Below are positions 1-11,097 of a stretch of DNA of 64,000 bases, piece by piece. Positions within the stretch are counted from its first letter, which is position 1. Each line of letters starts with the position of its first letter. Origin of the DNA: Rhodamnia argentea (lineage: Eukaryota > Streptophyta > Magnoliopsida > Myrtales > Myrtaceae); contig NC_063151.1 of NCBI RefSeq assembly GCF_020921035.1, forward strand, positions 29,642,934 to 29,706,933. Direction: 5' to 3'. A program made the translations under genes and the position numbers. A model generated the notes under the pieces. That model made no database searches, was not told the origin of the DNA, and worked only from the letters and a program-made list of their open reading frames with translations.

Positions 1-523
1 ATATGATTTATGGAAAGCTTCGTGGCTTTGTGAATGAAGATCCAGACGTGCTCCCACTATTTTCGAGCTTTTGTAGGATGTGTTAACATCTGATTCGTGG
101 TAGTAAAGGCTTCTCATATATAAGAATACGGTGAAGAGATTTGACAGTAGTTACGCAGAGGACAAGGCAACTGTTCTGAGAAGTAAACCAGGCTAACGAT
201 CAATGACTTTTTACGTGCTTAATTGATCTACGAACTTCTTGAAGTCCAACGCGGGTTAAAGGATCCACGTTTTTATCGTGTGAACAGAGGAGAAAGAAGC
301 AATGTTGTAGTTCTTCGGAATTCTCGTACCTGGATCACTCCAACTATTTTCAGCCTAGAAGACCCAACATAGAAAGACCAAAATCGGCTGAGCAAACTCT
401 GATCGCAGAGTACGCTCATCTTCTTCTTCGAAATGAACGTCGACCCTATTAAATTCATCACGGGGGCAACTCGGATTTCGCCTTCTTCAAACGTCAAGCT
501 AAGTCTCGGAAGAATTCGCAGCA
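1..523. other. 5' flank, no gene recognised
   Basis: Mixed-composition sequence ahead of the BAHD remnant. No coding region, RNA gene or repeat could be supported. It probably includes the old promoter and leader of the acyltransferase. Confidence 0.5.
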
Positions 524-1922
524 ATGGAGGTCGAGATCATTTCCAAAGAGCTTGTCAAGCCATCTTCCCCCATGCCGGCTCATCTCCGGACTTACGGGCT
601 CTCCCTCCTGGACTCGCTCGTCCCCGCCGCCCACATCCCCATGATCCTCTTCTACGACCGCCCAACTGCTTTCTCCACAGACGAAGCCCTGCGATGCCTC
701 AAGCGATCCCCCTCCCAGGCCCTGCCGGAATTTCACCCGTTTGCTGGCAAGATCAAGGACGACCTCTATATCGACTGCAACGACGACGGCTTCTACTATG
801 CTTAGGCCAAGGTCGACTGCTCTCTCTACGATGTCCTCGTGCGGTCCGATGCGAAAGTCATCCGCAAGCTCCTCCCGGACGAGCCTTCTCAGTTGGAATC
901 ATCGAGCAGCGACGGAAATGGCATTCACGTCATCATGGTCCAGGTGAACGTGTTCGAGTGCGGGGGGATTGCCCTCGGCACCTACCTCTCCCACAAGATC
1001 ATCGACAGCCCGACTTGCATGACCTGCTGAAGGCCTGGTCCGCTGCCGCACGCGGAGCTGCTGGAGAAGTCACCTGAAGTTTCATCGCTCTGTCACTGTT
1101 CCCGCAGAGTGAGTTGGTCCCGAGTGACTACATGCTCGGGATCTGGCCGGCGCAGCTGAAATTCGGCACCTGCACGACCAAGCTCTTCATCTTCGATGCC
1201 ACTGCCATTGCAGCAATCAAGTCCGCAGCGGCGCACCGTCACTGGTGGCACACCTGACGCGGATCGAGGCAGTCTCAGCCTTCATATGGGGGTGCTGCAT
1301 CGCCACCACTGAGGCCTGCCAGAACGGCGCACGCCAGCCTTCCATGCTCTCCCACATGATAAACCTCTGGAGCAAGAACAAGAGCTCGGCGGCAGCACTG
1401 CTGGAGCACGTGATCGGGAACCTGATCTGGTTCATGACGGCGAGATCCGAGCCAGAGTCAGAAAGGAATCTCCAATCCCTCACGAGCGCGCTCCGAGAGT
1501 CGCTCCTAATGCTGAATGTCGAGTTCTTCGAGGGATTGGCCGGCGAGGAGGGGGTGTCTCAGGTGTGCGAGTTCCTGGAGGAGATGAGCGAGGCGTACGG
1601 GGATGAGGGGGCGGACCACTTCGGCTTCAGTAGCCTGTTCAACATGGGGGTTTATAAGGCCGATTTCGGGTGGGGCAAGCCAGTGCGGTTCAGCCCAAGC
1701 GGGATCAACCTGCCGGTTTATCAGAACGTGGTGTTCCTGATCGAGACGAGGAGAGGGGACGGGATTGAGGCGTGGGTCACGCTGGGCGATGAGGACATGG
1801 CCGTGCTCCAGCACGACGGCGAGCTTCTCTCGTGTGCTTCCGTCGAGCCAGAGCCCTCTCCCAGCTCAGTAGATGATCGGAGATCGTCTCTCTCCTGTCC
1901 TGCTCGTTTGGAATACGAATAA
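524..1922 (+). pseudogene. BAHD acyltransferase pseudogene (vinorine synthase-like)
   Basis: BAHD enzymes transfer acyl groups from CoA thioesters to alcohols or amines of secondary metabolites in the cytosol. The N-terminus at 524 reads MEVEIISKELVKPSSP, typical of the family. The catalytic HxxxD appears as HKIID near 1000, and the structural DFGWG motif as DFGWGKP near 1665. The gene has no intron, as in many BAHD genes, and about 1.4 kb matches the usual 430-450 codons. The frame is broken at least four times: an in-frame TAG at 803, where a Glu codon (GAG) would be expected; a lost base near 1015, just after the HxxxD motif; and frame changes near 1070-1085 and near 1235-1245. The largest intact piece is the C-terminal third (1245-1922). 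The breaks are too many to be sequencing error alone, so I call a decayed gene. The substrate cannot be inferred. Confidence 0.85.
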
Positions 1923-2318
1923 GAGCCATTTTATTCGAAATGTCGTTCGTTTGGCGCTCTTGAACTTGCTGCTGTCCGTTTGCATTGGGGAGCTCACTTT
2001 ATGTCGAAAACATCAAAATGGCGAGTTTGGAATAAAAAGGAGTTTGTCGTAAGGATTTTCTTTTTGTGTGTATAGTTATACTAAACATAAACATGGTCGG
2101 ACGAAAAAAACACTACAGATTTTTTTTTTTTTTGGGTCGAATAAAAAAAAAACATTCAAAACAAAAAAAACAGATTGAAAAGGTGCATCGTCTCACACAA
2201 CGAAACGATGTCGCATCTGCGGATGGGTAACGATAAACACCCTTTCCCCGTCTTCTGCCTCCACAAACTCTCCCGATCCCCACCATTGCAGATTCTCCTT
2301 CTCTCCCTGAATCTAGCC
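1923..2318. other. spacer between BAHD remnant and CRP1-like gene
   Basis: AT-rich with T and A homopolymers around 2120-2170. It should hold the BAHD 3' end and the promoter and leader of the PPR gene. No clear TATA box was chosen. Confidence 0.4.
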
Positions 2319-4746
2319 ATGTTCGCAGTCCATCCACCAATCCCAACTTGCTTTCCCTCAACTCAGCTCTCCAACTCGCCAACGCTCCTCCGCTCCACCA
2401 CCACCACCTCCTCCTCTTCCCGCCTCTCTCCTCCTCCTCCGCCGCCACCACCCCCACTACCGGCGCGTTCACCACCTCCGACTACTCCTCTCCCTCCACC
2501 TCTCCGCAACTCCGCTCCGACTTCGGGCTCGATAGCGACGAATTGCGAGAATTGGAAGTAGGAGGTGACGACCGCGACAGCGAGGACGACGTTCTCTCCC
2601 TCCAAAGCCGTCGCTACGACTTCGCTCCCCTCCTCAACTTTCTCTCCAATTCGAGAAGCTCTGCGGACTCCGAATTGGACTCCGACTCGGCGTCCCCTAC
2701 CTCACTCGATCGTACCGAGTTTCAGCTCGCCGAGTCGTACCGCGCCGTTCCCGGGCCCCTCTGGCACTCTCTTCTCAAATCTCTCTCTTCCTCTTCTTCG
2801 TCCACTGGGCTCGCCTACGCCGTCGTTTCGTGGCTTCAGAAGCACAACCTCTGCTTCTCCTACGAGCTTCTCTACTCGATTCTCATTCACGCTCTCGGAC
2901 GCTCCGAGAAGCTCTACGAAGCGTTTCTGCTGTCTCAGAGGCAGACTCTGACGCCTCTGACGTACAATGCCCTGATTGGAGCTTGTGCTCGTAATGATGA
3001 TTTGGAGAAGGCCCTGAATTTGATGTCCAGAATGCGCCAGGACGGGTACCAATCAGATTTTGTCAATTACAGTTTGATTATTCAGTCTCTTACACGTAGT
3101 AATAAGATAGATACTTCGATTTTGCAAAGGCTTTATAGGGAGATTGAGTTGGATAAGATTGAGCTCGATGCGCAGTTGTTTCATGACGTGATATTTGGTT
3201 TTGCCAAGTCTGGTGATCCAGACAGGGCTTTGCATTTTCTAGGCGTGGCTCAAGGTTGTGGGTTGAGTCCTAAGACGGCTACTCTCGTTGCTGTTATATC
3301 TGCGTTAGGGAATTCTGGTAGGACTTTGGAGGCAGAAGCAATTTTCGAGGAGTTGAAAGAAGGTGGGTTGAAACCGAGGACGAGGGCTTATAATGCTTTG
3401 TTAAAAGGCTACGTGAAAACGGGGTCTCTGAAAGATGCCGAGTGGATTGTATCAGAGATGGAAAGGAAAGGGGTATTGCCAGATGAGCATACCTATAGTC
3501 TTCTTGTTGATGCATATGTAAATGCAGGTAGATGGGAAAGCGCAAGAATTGTGCTGAAAGAAATGGAAGCAAGCAATTTGCAGCCTAACTCCTTTGTTTT
3601 TGGTAGGATTTTGGCTGGTTATCGTGATAAAGGGGAGTGGCAGAGGACATTTCAGGTTTTGAGAGAGATGAAAAGTTGTGGGGTGCGCCCGATAGGCATT
3701 TTTACAATGTGATGATTGATACTTTTGGGAAGTATAATTGTCTTGATCATGCAATGGCTACATTTGACCGAATGCTATCAGAGGGGATTGAGCCATGCAA
3801 CGTTACATGGAATACTCTCATTGATTGTCATTCCAAGGCAGGACACCATGACAGAGCAGAAGAGTTGTTTGAGGAAATGAAGGAGAGGGGTTGCTCGCCT
3901 TGCACTACAACATATAACATTATGATTAATTCTTTTGGGGAGCAGCAGAGGTGGGAGGATGTAAAGAGGTTGCTGGGGAAGATGCGCGGGGAAGGCTTAC
4001 TTCCAAATGTTGTGACATACACCACGCTCGTTGATATATATGGTCAGTCTGGGAGGTTCAATGACGCTGTAGATTGTTTGGACGATATGAAGTGTGCTGG
4101 GTTGAAGCCATCGTCAACGATGTATAATGCTTTAATAAATGCTTATGCTCAAAGGGTAGGTTGCTATCTTCTCTCCTCTCCATTCTGCAGAGTGCTCACG
4201 GTTAAGAACTTTTTTCGGTAGCTAATTTTGATTGGATGCAATTTTTGCCTTCTTCAAGTAAATGATTACCTAAGTTTGCTCTTAGTTGCATCCTTATATG
4301 TTATAAATTCGCTTACTTTTAGCTTAATTCTTGTTAACACTGATTTGTTTTCTCTGGTTTGAAGATTACTTCCTTTTCGTTGCACTTGCACTTTCAGTTG
4401 TAGTTACTGTCTTGATTGCTTATTATGATTCTACAAGGGCATGGTCCGATTAATAGCATACTAGGTTACTACCAATTTGTAACAAGGAGACTAGTTGTAC
4501 TCTGGGGAGTATTTAAGAATTGAAGAACTTTGAGGTATCTAAGCTCTGTATGTATTGACATTGTACATAGATAGAAGCTCGTAAGTTTGAACGACCACCC
4601 CTTTAGATAATTCTCCCACTTCAGCCTCTTTGTTTTTATATCATGGCTGTTGATTTTGTTTAGTGATTGATTCTGAAGTGTCTAGCGACGGAAGAATGTC
4701 TGTGTCCGTGTGTGTGGGTGTGTGTGTGTGTTTTTGTGTGTGTCTC

Positions 4747-4786
<40 letters not shown>

Positions 4787-6397
4787 GATTTGAGTGTCGC
4801 AAATAGTTGAAAATGTAAGTGCATGTTAAGCTTCTTGTTGATCAGTTTACGATTTATCAACAGGGTATGTCCGACCAAGCATTAGATGCATTCAGGCTCA
4901 TGAGAGCTGATGGTCTAAAGCCCAGTCTATTTGCTCTAAACTCATTGATCAATGCATTTGGGGAAGATAGAAGGGATGCCGAAGCCTTTGCTGTGTTACA
5001 GTACATGAACGAAAATGTAAGTGATCAAAATTTTGTTTTTACTTCCTGTGTATTTTCATTGTCTAAATTGTTGGCTTCTTTACTTTTTGTCCCTTGCACT
5101 CCCTATAATTGCAGAATCTGAAAGCAGACGTAGTGACATATACGACGCTCATGAAAGCCCTGATACGTGTGGATAAGTTTCAGAAGGTATAACTCATTTC
5201 ACCGTTGCAAAAATAGACAGTAGACAGAATTCAATGCAGATCTGGCATATTGAAGTACTTAACATTCATGATATATCTTCCAAAAAGAACTTCCATGATA
5301 TCCTATTGTTTGTATGTGCTACTCCTTGATTTTCAATGTTGAGAATCTTTCTGTGTCTATTCAGTCAGATTCGATCCACATTCACATGGCCTTGAAGTTT
5401 GTGTTTCCTTAACCATCAGAAATTGATGCGCGAAGGAGTTCACTATTGGGAAGACTGCCATCAGCGTAGTCTTTTCTAATCTAAAGTCAGTTTACCTCAG
5501 GCCTACGTGTTTAAAGGCAAAGATGAACAATGGGACATAGTCTGTCCAGACATCATTTTCCTGCTATTGTTTGTTCTTTAGGCTGTTAGAGAAGGGAAAC
5601 AGGTGGTTGAACCACGGCTCTTGCACAGATATGGGGCCTTGTAGATGCCATTGCCTAGCACTTAAGCACAGCAATCATCTATCTGCCCTTCAGGATGGTT
5701 TTAGACAAATTTGTGGATCAGATTTGAAAGTATCGCTGACATCACTGCCACATGCGGTTTATTTTTGGAGGGTATGGAGCTGCAAGATGTATAACTTGGG
5801 TTTTCTTTTTCCTCGTAGTAAGAGTAGCTGCTTTCGAGGATATGATGTTGGTGGAGCTGTTGTTAGTCTCAAGATAATACTGACTGCAGTAGTTTTGCAT
5901 CTTCTGCATTTCGTATTTTTATGCTTTTGAACATTTTTTCTCTTGGGCTGATTAGATGTTAGATTGTTTGTGTATATAGTGTTCTATTCTGCCTGACATT
6001 AGATCATGGCTAACCATCATAGTAGTGGTATTAGTGGTAATTATTATGATTACTTGATAGGTGGCACGGTGTTATATTGTTTTTTCTTTGTTGATAATAG
6101 CAAAGTTCAATATTGTCCATTGCTCAATGCATCTACTTGCAATGGATCGCCTTTAATATCTGCCAACTAAATGACAGACAAGTTCCCAATATATTTTTAA
6201 AAAAGTATCACCTACTTGTATGTGTAGATTGCCTTCAGCGTCGTATATTGCATGTTAATCCTTCATTTTGGCTGGGAATACAGGTTCCAGAGGTGTATGA
6301 AGAGATGATATTATCTGGGTGCACGCCCGACAGGAAAGCCAGAGCTATGTTGCGGTCTGCTCTGAGATACATGAAGCAGACATTTAGGTCAAGATAA
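2319..6397 (+). CDS. CRP1-type chloroplast PPR protein, frame broken twice
   Basis: Homologue of CRP1 (Arabidopsis At5g42310), a P-class PPR protein that binds chloroplast RNA and is needed for petB/petD processing and translation and for psaC translation. The Ser/Pro/His-rich N-terminus fits a transit peptide. About a dozen 35-residue PPR repeats follow, for example [20 protein letters not shown] and [20 protein letters not shown]. Exons: 2319-4155, 4864-5016, 5115-5186, 6284-6397, all with GT-AG borders; the protein ends in MKQTFRSR. Two frame breaks are visible. The only plausible ATG (2319) is out of frame with the body, and one base seems missing near 2345. A second base seems missing near 3690, where CCGATAGG would be CCGGATAGG in the family (RPDRHFYNV). 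Both lie in short homopolymers, so assembly error is as likely as decay. Everything else, including splice sites, is conserved. Confidence 0.88.
4701..4787. repeat. compound (TG)n-(AG)n microsatellite
   Basis: An interrupted TG tract runs directly into a pure AG tract of about 25 bases, inside the first intron of the CRP1-like gene. Likely to vary in length. Confidence 0.95.
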
Positions 6398-7435
6398 GAA
6401 AGAGGAAAACTTCTGCCCTGTGAATTCATGGTTATAAAGGCCCAAGTCATGCGGCCAAAGCCCATTGTAAAGTAGTTTCTATGTTGACGATCTACTCAGC
6501 TATCAATTTAGGTCAGTGGATTATCTCTGCCTTCCGTAATGTGATAACCGTGGCATTTGAGCAACTAGATTTCATTACTTGATTACAATTGAAAAAGGAG
6601 AGGTTAATTTCAGGTTTGGCGAGTTAAGAATTCTGATATTGAGGGATTAGGAACTACTGAAGATCGTTGTTGAAATTTGTGTTTTATATGGAGTCACTCA
6701 GCCTATGTTGTTTTGCAGGAAACAGATCATCCATCGTTGTCATCAAATTGCAAGAAGCTGACACCACTTGTTTCATAGATTCATTTGATAACATTGACCA
6801 TTCTTCCTTTGGGATCCAAAGCTAGAAGTTGAACAGACCTCATGTTTTGACAAAGGAAATTTTATATTCACAAAAGTTGCATAGAATACGATGCTGGACA
6901 CTAGAGCCTTGTACTATATTTCCCATCTTTCACTTGGAATGGAAGTAAAAACTGCATAATGTCAATGGAAGATCAGCACTTTTAATACAGTTTGTGGGTT
7001 TTACTTTGAATTCCTTGCTGCAGAAGTTCTGCTTAAACGGAATATGTCACGAAATGCAGAAGAATAAAATGAGTCCCCAGCACCCCCGGTGGCTCCCATG
7101 GCACGCTCCGCCCCGGGCATCATTTTCCGACGTGGGCTCCGTGAGTACGTACAAGTTCTTTCATAATCAAAGGGACTGAACCCAATGTCTTACTTGTTTT
7201 TATCAGACCACTGGGCTTTACACTGGACAAAACGTTATTTGCTTTGAAAACTAAAGATTCCACTCCACAAACGCTTTACACATTTGCCGAACTGATGTAG
7301 CCGAACAATCCCCAGAGTAATGTTCACGCACGCTCACAATCAAAATCTTATAGACAGCCAAACTTTCATCCCAAGAGGAATTTCAAAACCCAGTTCGAAT
7401 CAAAAACCTCTAATCCTTCTCAATCATTTGGATCC
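6398..7435. other. 3' flank of CRP1-like gene, intergenic
   Basis: Contains the 3' UTR of the PPR gene and the 3' end of the small minus-strand gene. The two genes are convergent. No further gene or repeat is supported. Confidence 0.45.
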
Positions 7436-7972
7436 TCAGTTTTTCTTCGCTCTCCGAGCTCCAATCCTTCGCTCACCGACGGCAGACTTCTCATAGTTAA
7501 CTGCCAGGGGAGGCTTCTTGTTCTCCTTCGTGCTGCTCCTGAGCAAGTACCTCGGAGCCGGAGTCCCCTCTTTCCTCTCCATGGAGTAAGCCGCACAGAC
7601 CGATTTCCTCAGGCTCTCCAGCTTCTTCCCTTCCCTCCTCTTCGCCGGCTCGACCGTGACGCCGAGGCCGTAAGCGGACTTCTTTTCCTCTCCCGACTCG
7701 CCGCCTTTCTTCCTCTTCAACCTCTCGTTCCTCCTCGCGCAGTACACGTCGTAGAATCTCCCTCTCTCGAACACGGAGACCGTGTTGGCCCCTAAGCTGT
7801 TGGTGAAGAAGGAGTCAGCGGGATCCGTGTTGCTGAGCTCATCGCGGACCATCTCCGTCAGCGCGCGGAGCTCGCACGAGATGGAGCGGTACTCGGGCCG
7901 GAGCTCCGATTCATCGATGTCCCACGCGCGGCTCAGTTTTTGCGATTTCGTCAAAGATCCTGATGCGGTCAT
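7436..7972 (-). CDS. conserved plant protein of unknown function, 178 aa
   Basis: Single-exon gene from the ATG at 7972 to the TGA at 7436-7438. The N-terminus MTASGSLTKSQKLSRAWDID and the basic stretch FERGRFYDVYCARRNERLKR look like motifs of a small plant-specific family that I recall but cannot name. The second half is very rich in Lys and Arg (RLKRKKG, KPAKRREG-like runs, RRAKKN at the C-terminus), suggesting a nuclear or nucleic-acid-associated protein. No signal peptide or membrane segment is seen. GC-rich coding composition and a minus-strand leader with a CT/GA microsatellite (8216-8246) support a real gene. No function is assigned. Confidence 0.7.
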   Translation of the reverse strand: MTASGSLTKSQKLSRAWDIDESELRPEYRSISCELRALTEMVRDELSNTDPADSFFTNSLGANTVSVFERGRFYDVYCARRNERLKRKKGGESGEEKKSAYGLGVTVEPAKRREGKKLESLRKSVCAAYSMERKEGTPAPRYLLRSSTKENKKPPLAVNYEKSAVGERRIGARRAKKN

Positions 7973-8213
7973 TCAAATCTCATCACCCCACCACACACAC
8001 ACACACAAGCAAAGCAGTGGCTTCAACCCACAAATGACCTCCAACGGAATATGTGCAGCGAATCAGAATCAAACCTGGAGGGGTCTGCAAAGATCTCATC
8101 GCGCTCGCGCTCGATCGGAGGACACGACGGGGACGAAGGCGGGCCGGAGATCTGGCGAGCGGAGGCTTGCGGTCCAGCTTCATTTTCGACATCCCCGAAA
8201 ATGCAAATCGATC

Positions 8214-8215
<2 letters not shown>

Positions 8216-8246
<31 letters not shown>
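8216..8246. repeat. (GA)n microsatellite
   Basis: Pure GA tract of about 31 bases. On the minus strand it reads CT and lies in the probable 5' leader of the 178-aa gene, a common position for such tracts in plants. Confidence 0.9.
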
Positions 8247-8248
<2 letters not shown>

Positions 8249-8769
8249 AGAGATGTGATTGAATGTTTCAGCAAATATAGACGGAGAAGATTGTAGAAGA
8301 GGAAGAATCTACGGATTGAACTGCGAAGGCCTCCTTGTTTGCCCTACCTTCTTTTCACTTTTCTGATTCTTTTGGCTCTCTCTTTTTCTCGGGGTTTTAT
8401 TGAAGGAGCCGAGGGGACGGATTTGAATTCGGAGAGAGGAGCCTATAACGGTCACTTTCTCAATCCGACGGCCAGGATTCGTTTGCTTTTTGAACGGGGA
8501 GATATTGAATTTAATCTTTACCTTTTTTTGCCAGATTTACGCATTTACGTTGACTTGCTATATAAGGATAGACGCATGAATTTCCATTATTTCCCTTCTT
8601 TATTCGAATGGTCATTGCACGATATTACTTGCTTGGCGAGGCAATCTTAATGGAGCGTCTTACGTGCCTGATTTGATTACTAATATGGCTCCTCCCCCTA
8701 TGATGCAATAAGTAATAAGGAAGGGAACACCATCTAGATTATTCCATTAGTAATTTCCTCGAATAGAAT

Positions 8770-8935
8770 ATGTGGAAAAAATTGCCCGCAAAGTCCTATA
8801 CCTATCGTGTTTTTGTCAATTCAGTCCTCAACTTTTAAAATTTGTCAGTTAAGTCCTAAATTTTTTTTCTCGTTTTTCCAATTGAGTCCAACCGGTCAAT
8901 TTTGGCCTGGAACCGCCGAGGTTAACGCTAGCCCC
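8770..8935. mobile_element. half of a MULE-like foldback element
   Basis: Repeated phrases 'gtcaattcagtcct', 'gtcagttaagtcctaaa' and 'ccggtcaattttgg' match one arm of the element at 28136-28765. No opposite arm is found nearby, so this is a truncated copy. Confidence 0.5.
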
Positions 8936-11000
8936 GTCTTAAGTTGTCGCACCCATTGTTTTGATTATTATTCTCCCGATGCATTTTTAGGATGGAAGGT
9001 CATGGAGAAACGGCCACGCTATGCCACTCAACCAAAGCTACTATTCCCATCGAGAGATTCTCTAGACATTTAGTGGGGTCATCAAGCACATTTTTAGGGA
9101 TGAGGATAGTTCTGAGGTATGTTGGATAGTTTTCAAAAAATTGAGAAACCGTTCCTAGATTTCAAGCAATGGACATGGAACCTACTAAAACCTAGAACCT
9201 GCCTTTTTGTTTATTTTGTTATATATTTCCATGGCTTCTTATGACAAGTGCTCGGCTTCCATTTCCGACGATATCTATGACTAAGACTTTGACTTTTACT
9301 TTGTTAATGTTCCATATTTTTCGTGTTTATAGAGATGAGTCGTGGCCAGTAGATTGCAGCAACAAATGGTCGAATTAGAGGTGGTGATCACCACAGTATA
9401 ATCGTTCAATTAAAAATACAAGTGGAACCCGAGTAGACCCTAGAATTGACCTCGAAACCCGTTCGGGTTTCGGGGTAGAGGTTTCATATTCTAAAAACGA
9501 GGTTAAAGCCGCTCATGCCTAGTCATTGCCTACACACTTTATCTCACATGACCCCACACAAATTGCGAAACTCTGCTTTCTCCTCACGCGACCCCAACCC
9601 AGCTCCCCCCCGAAGGTGGGATTCAAATCCTCTCACTTGCCCCTTATCAAGTGAGAAAAGTGGCCATTAGGGCAATCTCCAGATAGTTATCCCCATATAC
9701 TCCTCACTTATGGAAAAAATGGCCACACACGGTGCACGTGCAACTCGCGTGCAACGACGAATTCGTTAGCAACAACGAATGCACCCAGCGGAGCGATGGA
9801 AACCCAACCCCGATCGATATGGCTCTTTGAGAACGCCATGGGCCAAGCGGCACCTCCTTCGGGTCCGAGTCCGAAAGCAATAGCGGAGAGAACCAACGTG
9901 GAAACGCGCGAAACGATTGATAATAGAGGATTGAATGGTTTGCGACGACTTCCCGTTTTGAGTGGTAACCGATGGGGCTCTCGCTAACCACCAAAAACTT
10001 AACCCCCCGCGGATAAGGAAAATCGAATCCATGGCGTCCTCAATAATTTCCTCTCTTTTTTTTCACTCCATTTCTCAAAAAACTCTTTTTTATTGGCCAC
10101 CATAACACGACCCATCTCCCCAGGAAAAACAAAAACACGTCCATCATATCTCTCGGGAAACAATACGAATCGATGCCGAGAAATCTAGATTTTATTCCAT
10201 TGTTCGATGTGGACGGCTCCGTAACAAATTCGGTCCGGTAAATATATATACCACTATAAACTTCGTTTGTCGTTCAGGATGCAAAATGATACATTGATTC
10301 TTTGTCGGACTAGGATGATTGTTTGACCATTTTTTTTTTTTTTACCGAACGTTAGGCACGAAAATACGATCTTTCTCTACAAAGTCCAGTTAAAAAAATT
10401 CACCACGTAGCGGAGAAAATTTTCGGGGTTAGCTGCTACATCAATAAGAATTCCTTTTCCTCGACCACAAATTACTCGAAGAAGTGGGAAAATTCCTTCG
10501 CTGAATCGTTTACTGTGTTATCTTACAATAAAATGAGATAATTTCTTTCAAACGTCTGGTTTTACCAATTACACGTCTCTATTACGTTGCCTGCCCTCGT
10601 TTTGGGTTGTTGTCCTAAAAATATTTATGGGAGCTCGGGAGGCCACGTCATACGGAAGCGATAAGCCCGGAAACGTTCTGGAGCAAAAAAAAAACAAAAA
10701 GTTTGTCCGAGCCATTAATTGGGAATTGGGACAGATAAAAAAAATAATTATTATTTTGAGGTTATTTTACCAAAATTGCGAGGGAAAAGGATTTTTTAAA
10801 TTAATAAAATACCCCGAAGAAAAAGGGCGGCAGAAGGAGAGAGAGAGAGAGACGCATTAGCTGCTGCTGGCTGGAACTGTCCGAAAGAGATATGGAGGAG
10901 GGAGTCGAAATGCGAGCCACGAGCCTCAGCCACGCTCCCCGAGATTCTGCCAAAGCCTGAAGCAATCCTCAACTTGTTTGTTGCCACACGCTCCTCCATA
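8936..11000. other. intergenic, upstream of catalase
   Basis: No gene supported. Several short reading frames overlap around 9700-10030 on both strands but look like chance. The last 300-400 bases form the catalase promoter. Confidence 0.45.
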
Positions 11001-11009
11001 TTTATATAC
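11001..11009 (+). promoter_or_regulatory. probable TATA box of catalase gene
   Basis: TTTATATAC lies 97 bases before the catalase ATG. It is followed by a pyrimidine-rich leader with CT repeats (11045-11075), the usual plant promoter and leader arrangement. Confidence 0.6.
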
Positions 11010-11097
11010 GATCTCAGTCCGACCTCCCACACCCCCTTGTGCTTCTCTCTCTCTCTCGCTAGCTCTCTCTCGTTGAGCTCGTGGTCGCCCCCCCGCC

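Noticed and set aside
433-1077. 214-codon plus-strand frame over the BAHD region
   Set aside because: Arg/Pro-rich text in the wrong frame of the GC-rich acyltransferase remnant.
5571-5930. 119-codon frame inside the last CRP1-like intron
   Set aside because: No ATG, no family resemblance, and it lies between a good donor (5187) and acceptor (6283).
9704-10032. Several overlapping minus-strand frames
   Set aside because: Mutually overlapping, no conserved motifs, no splice or promoter support.
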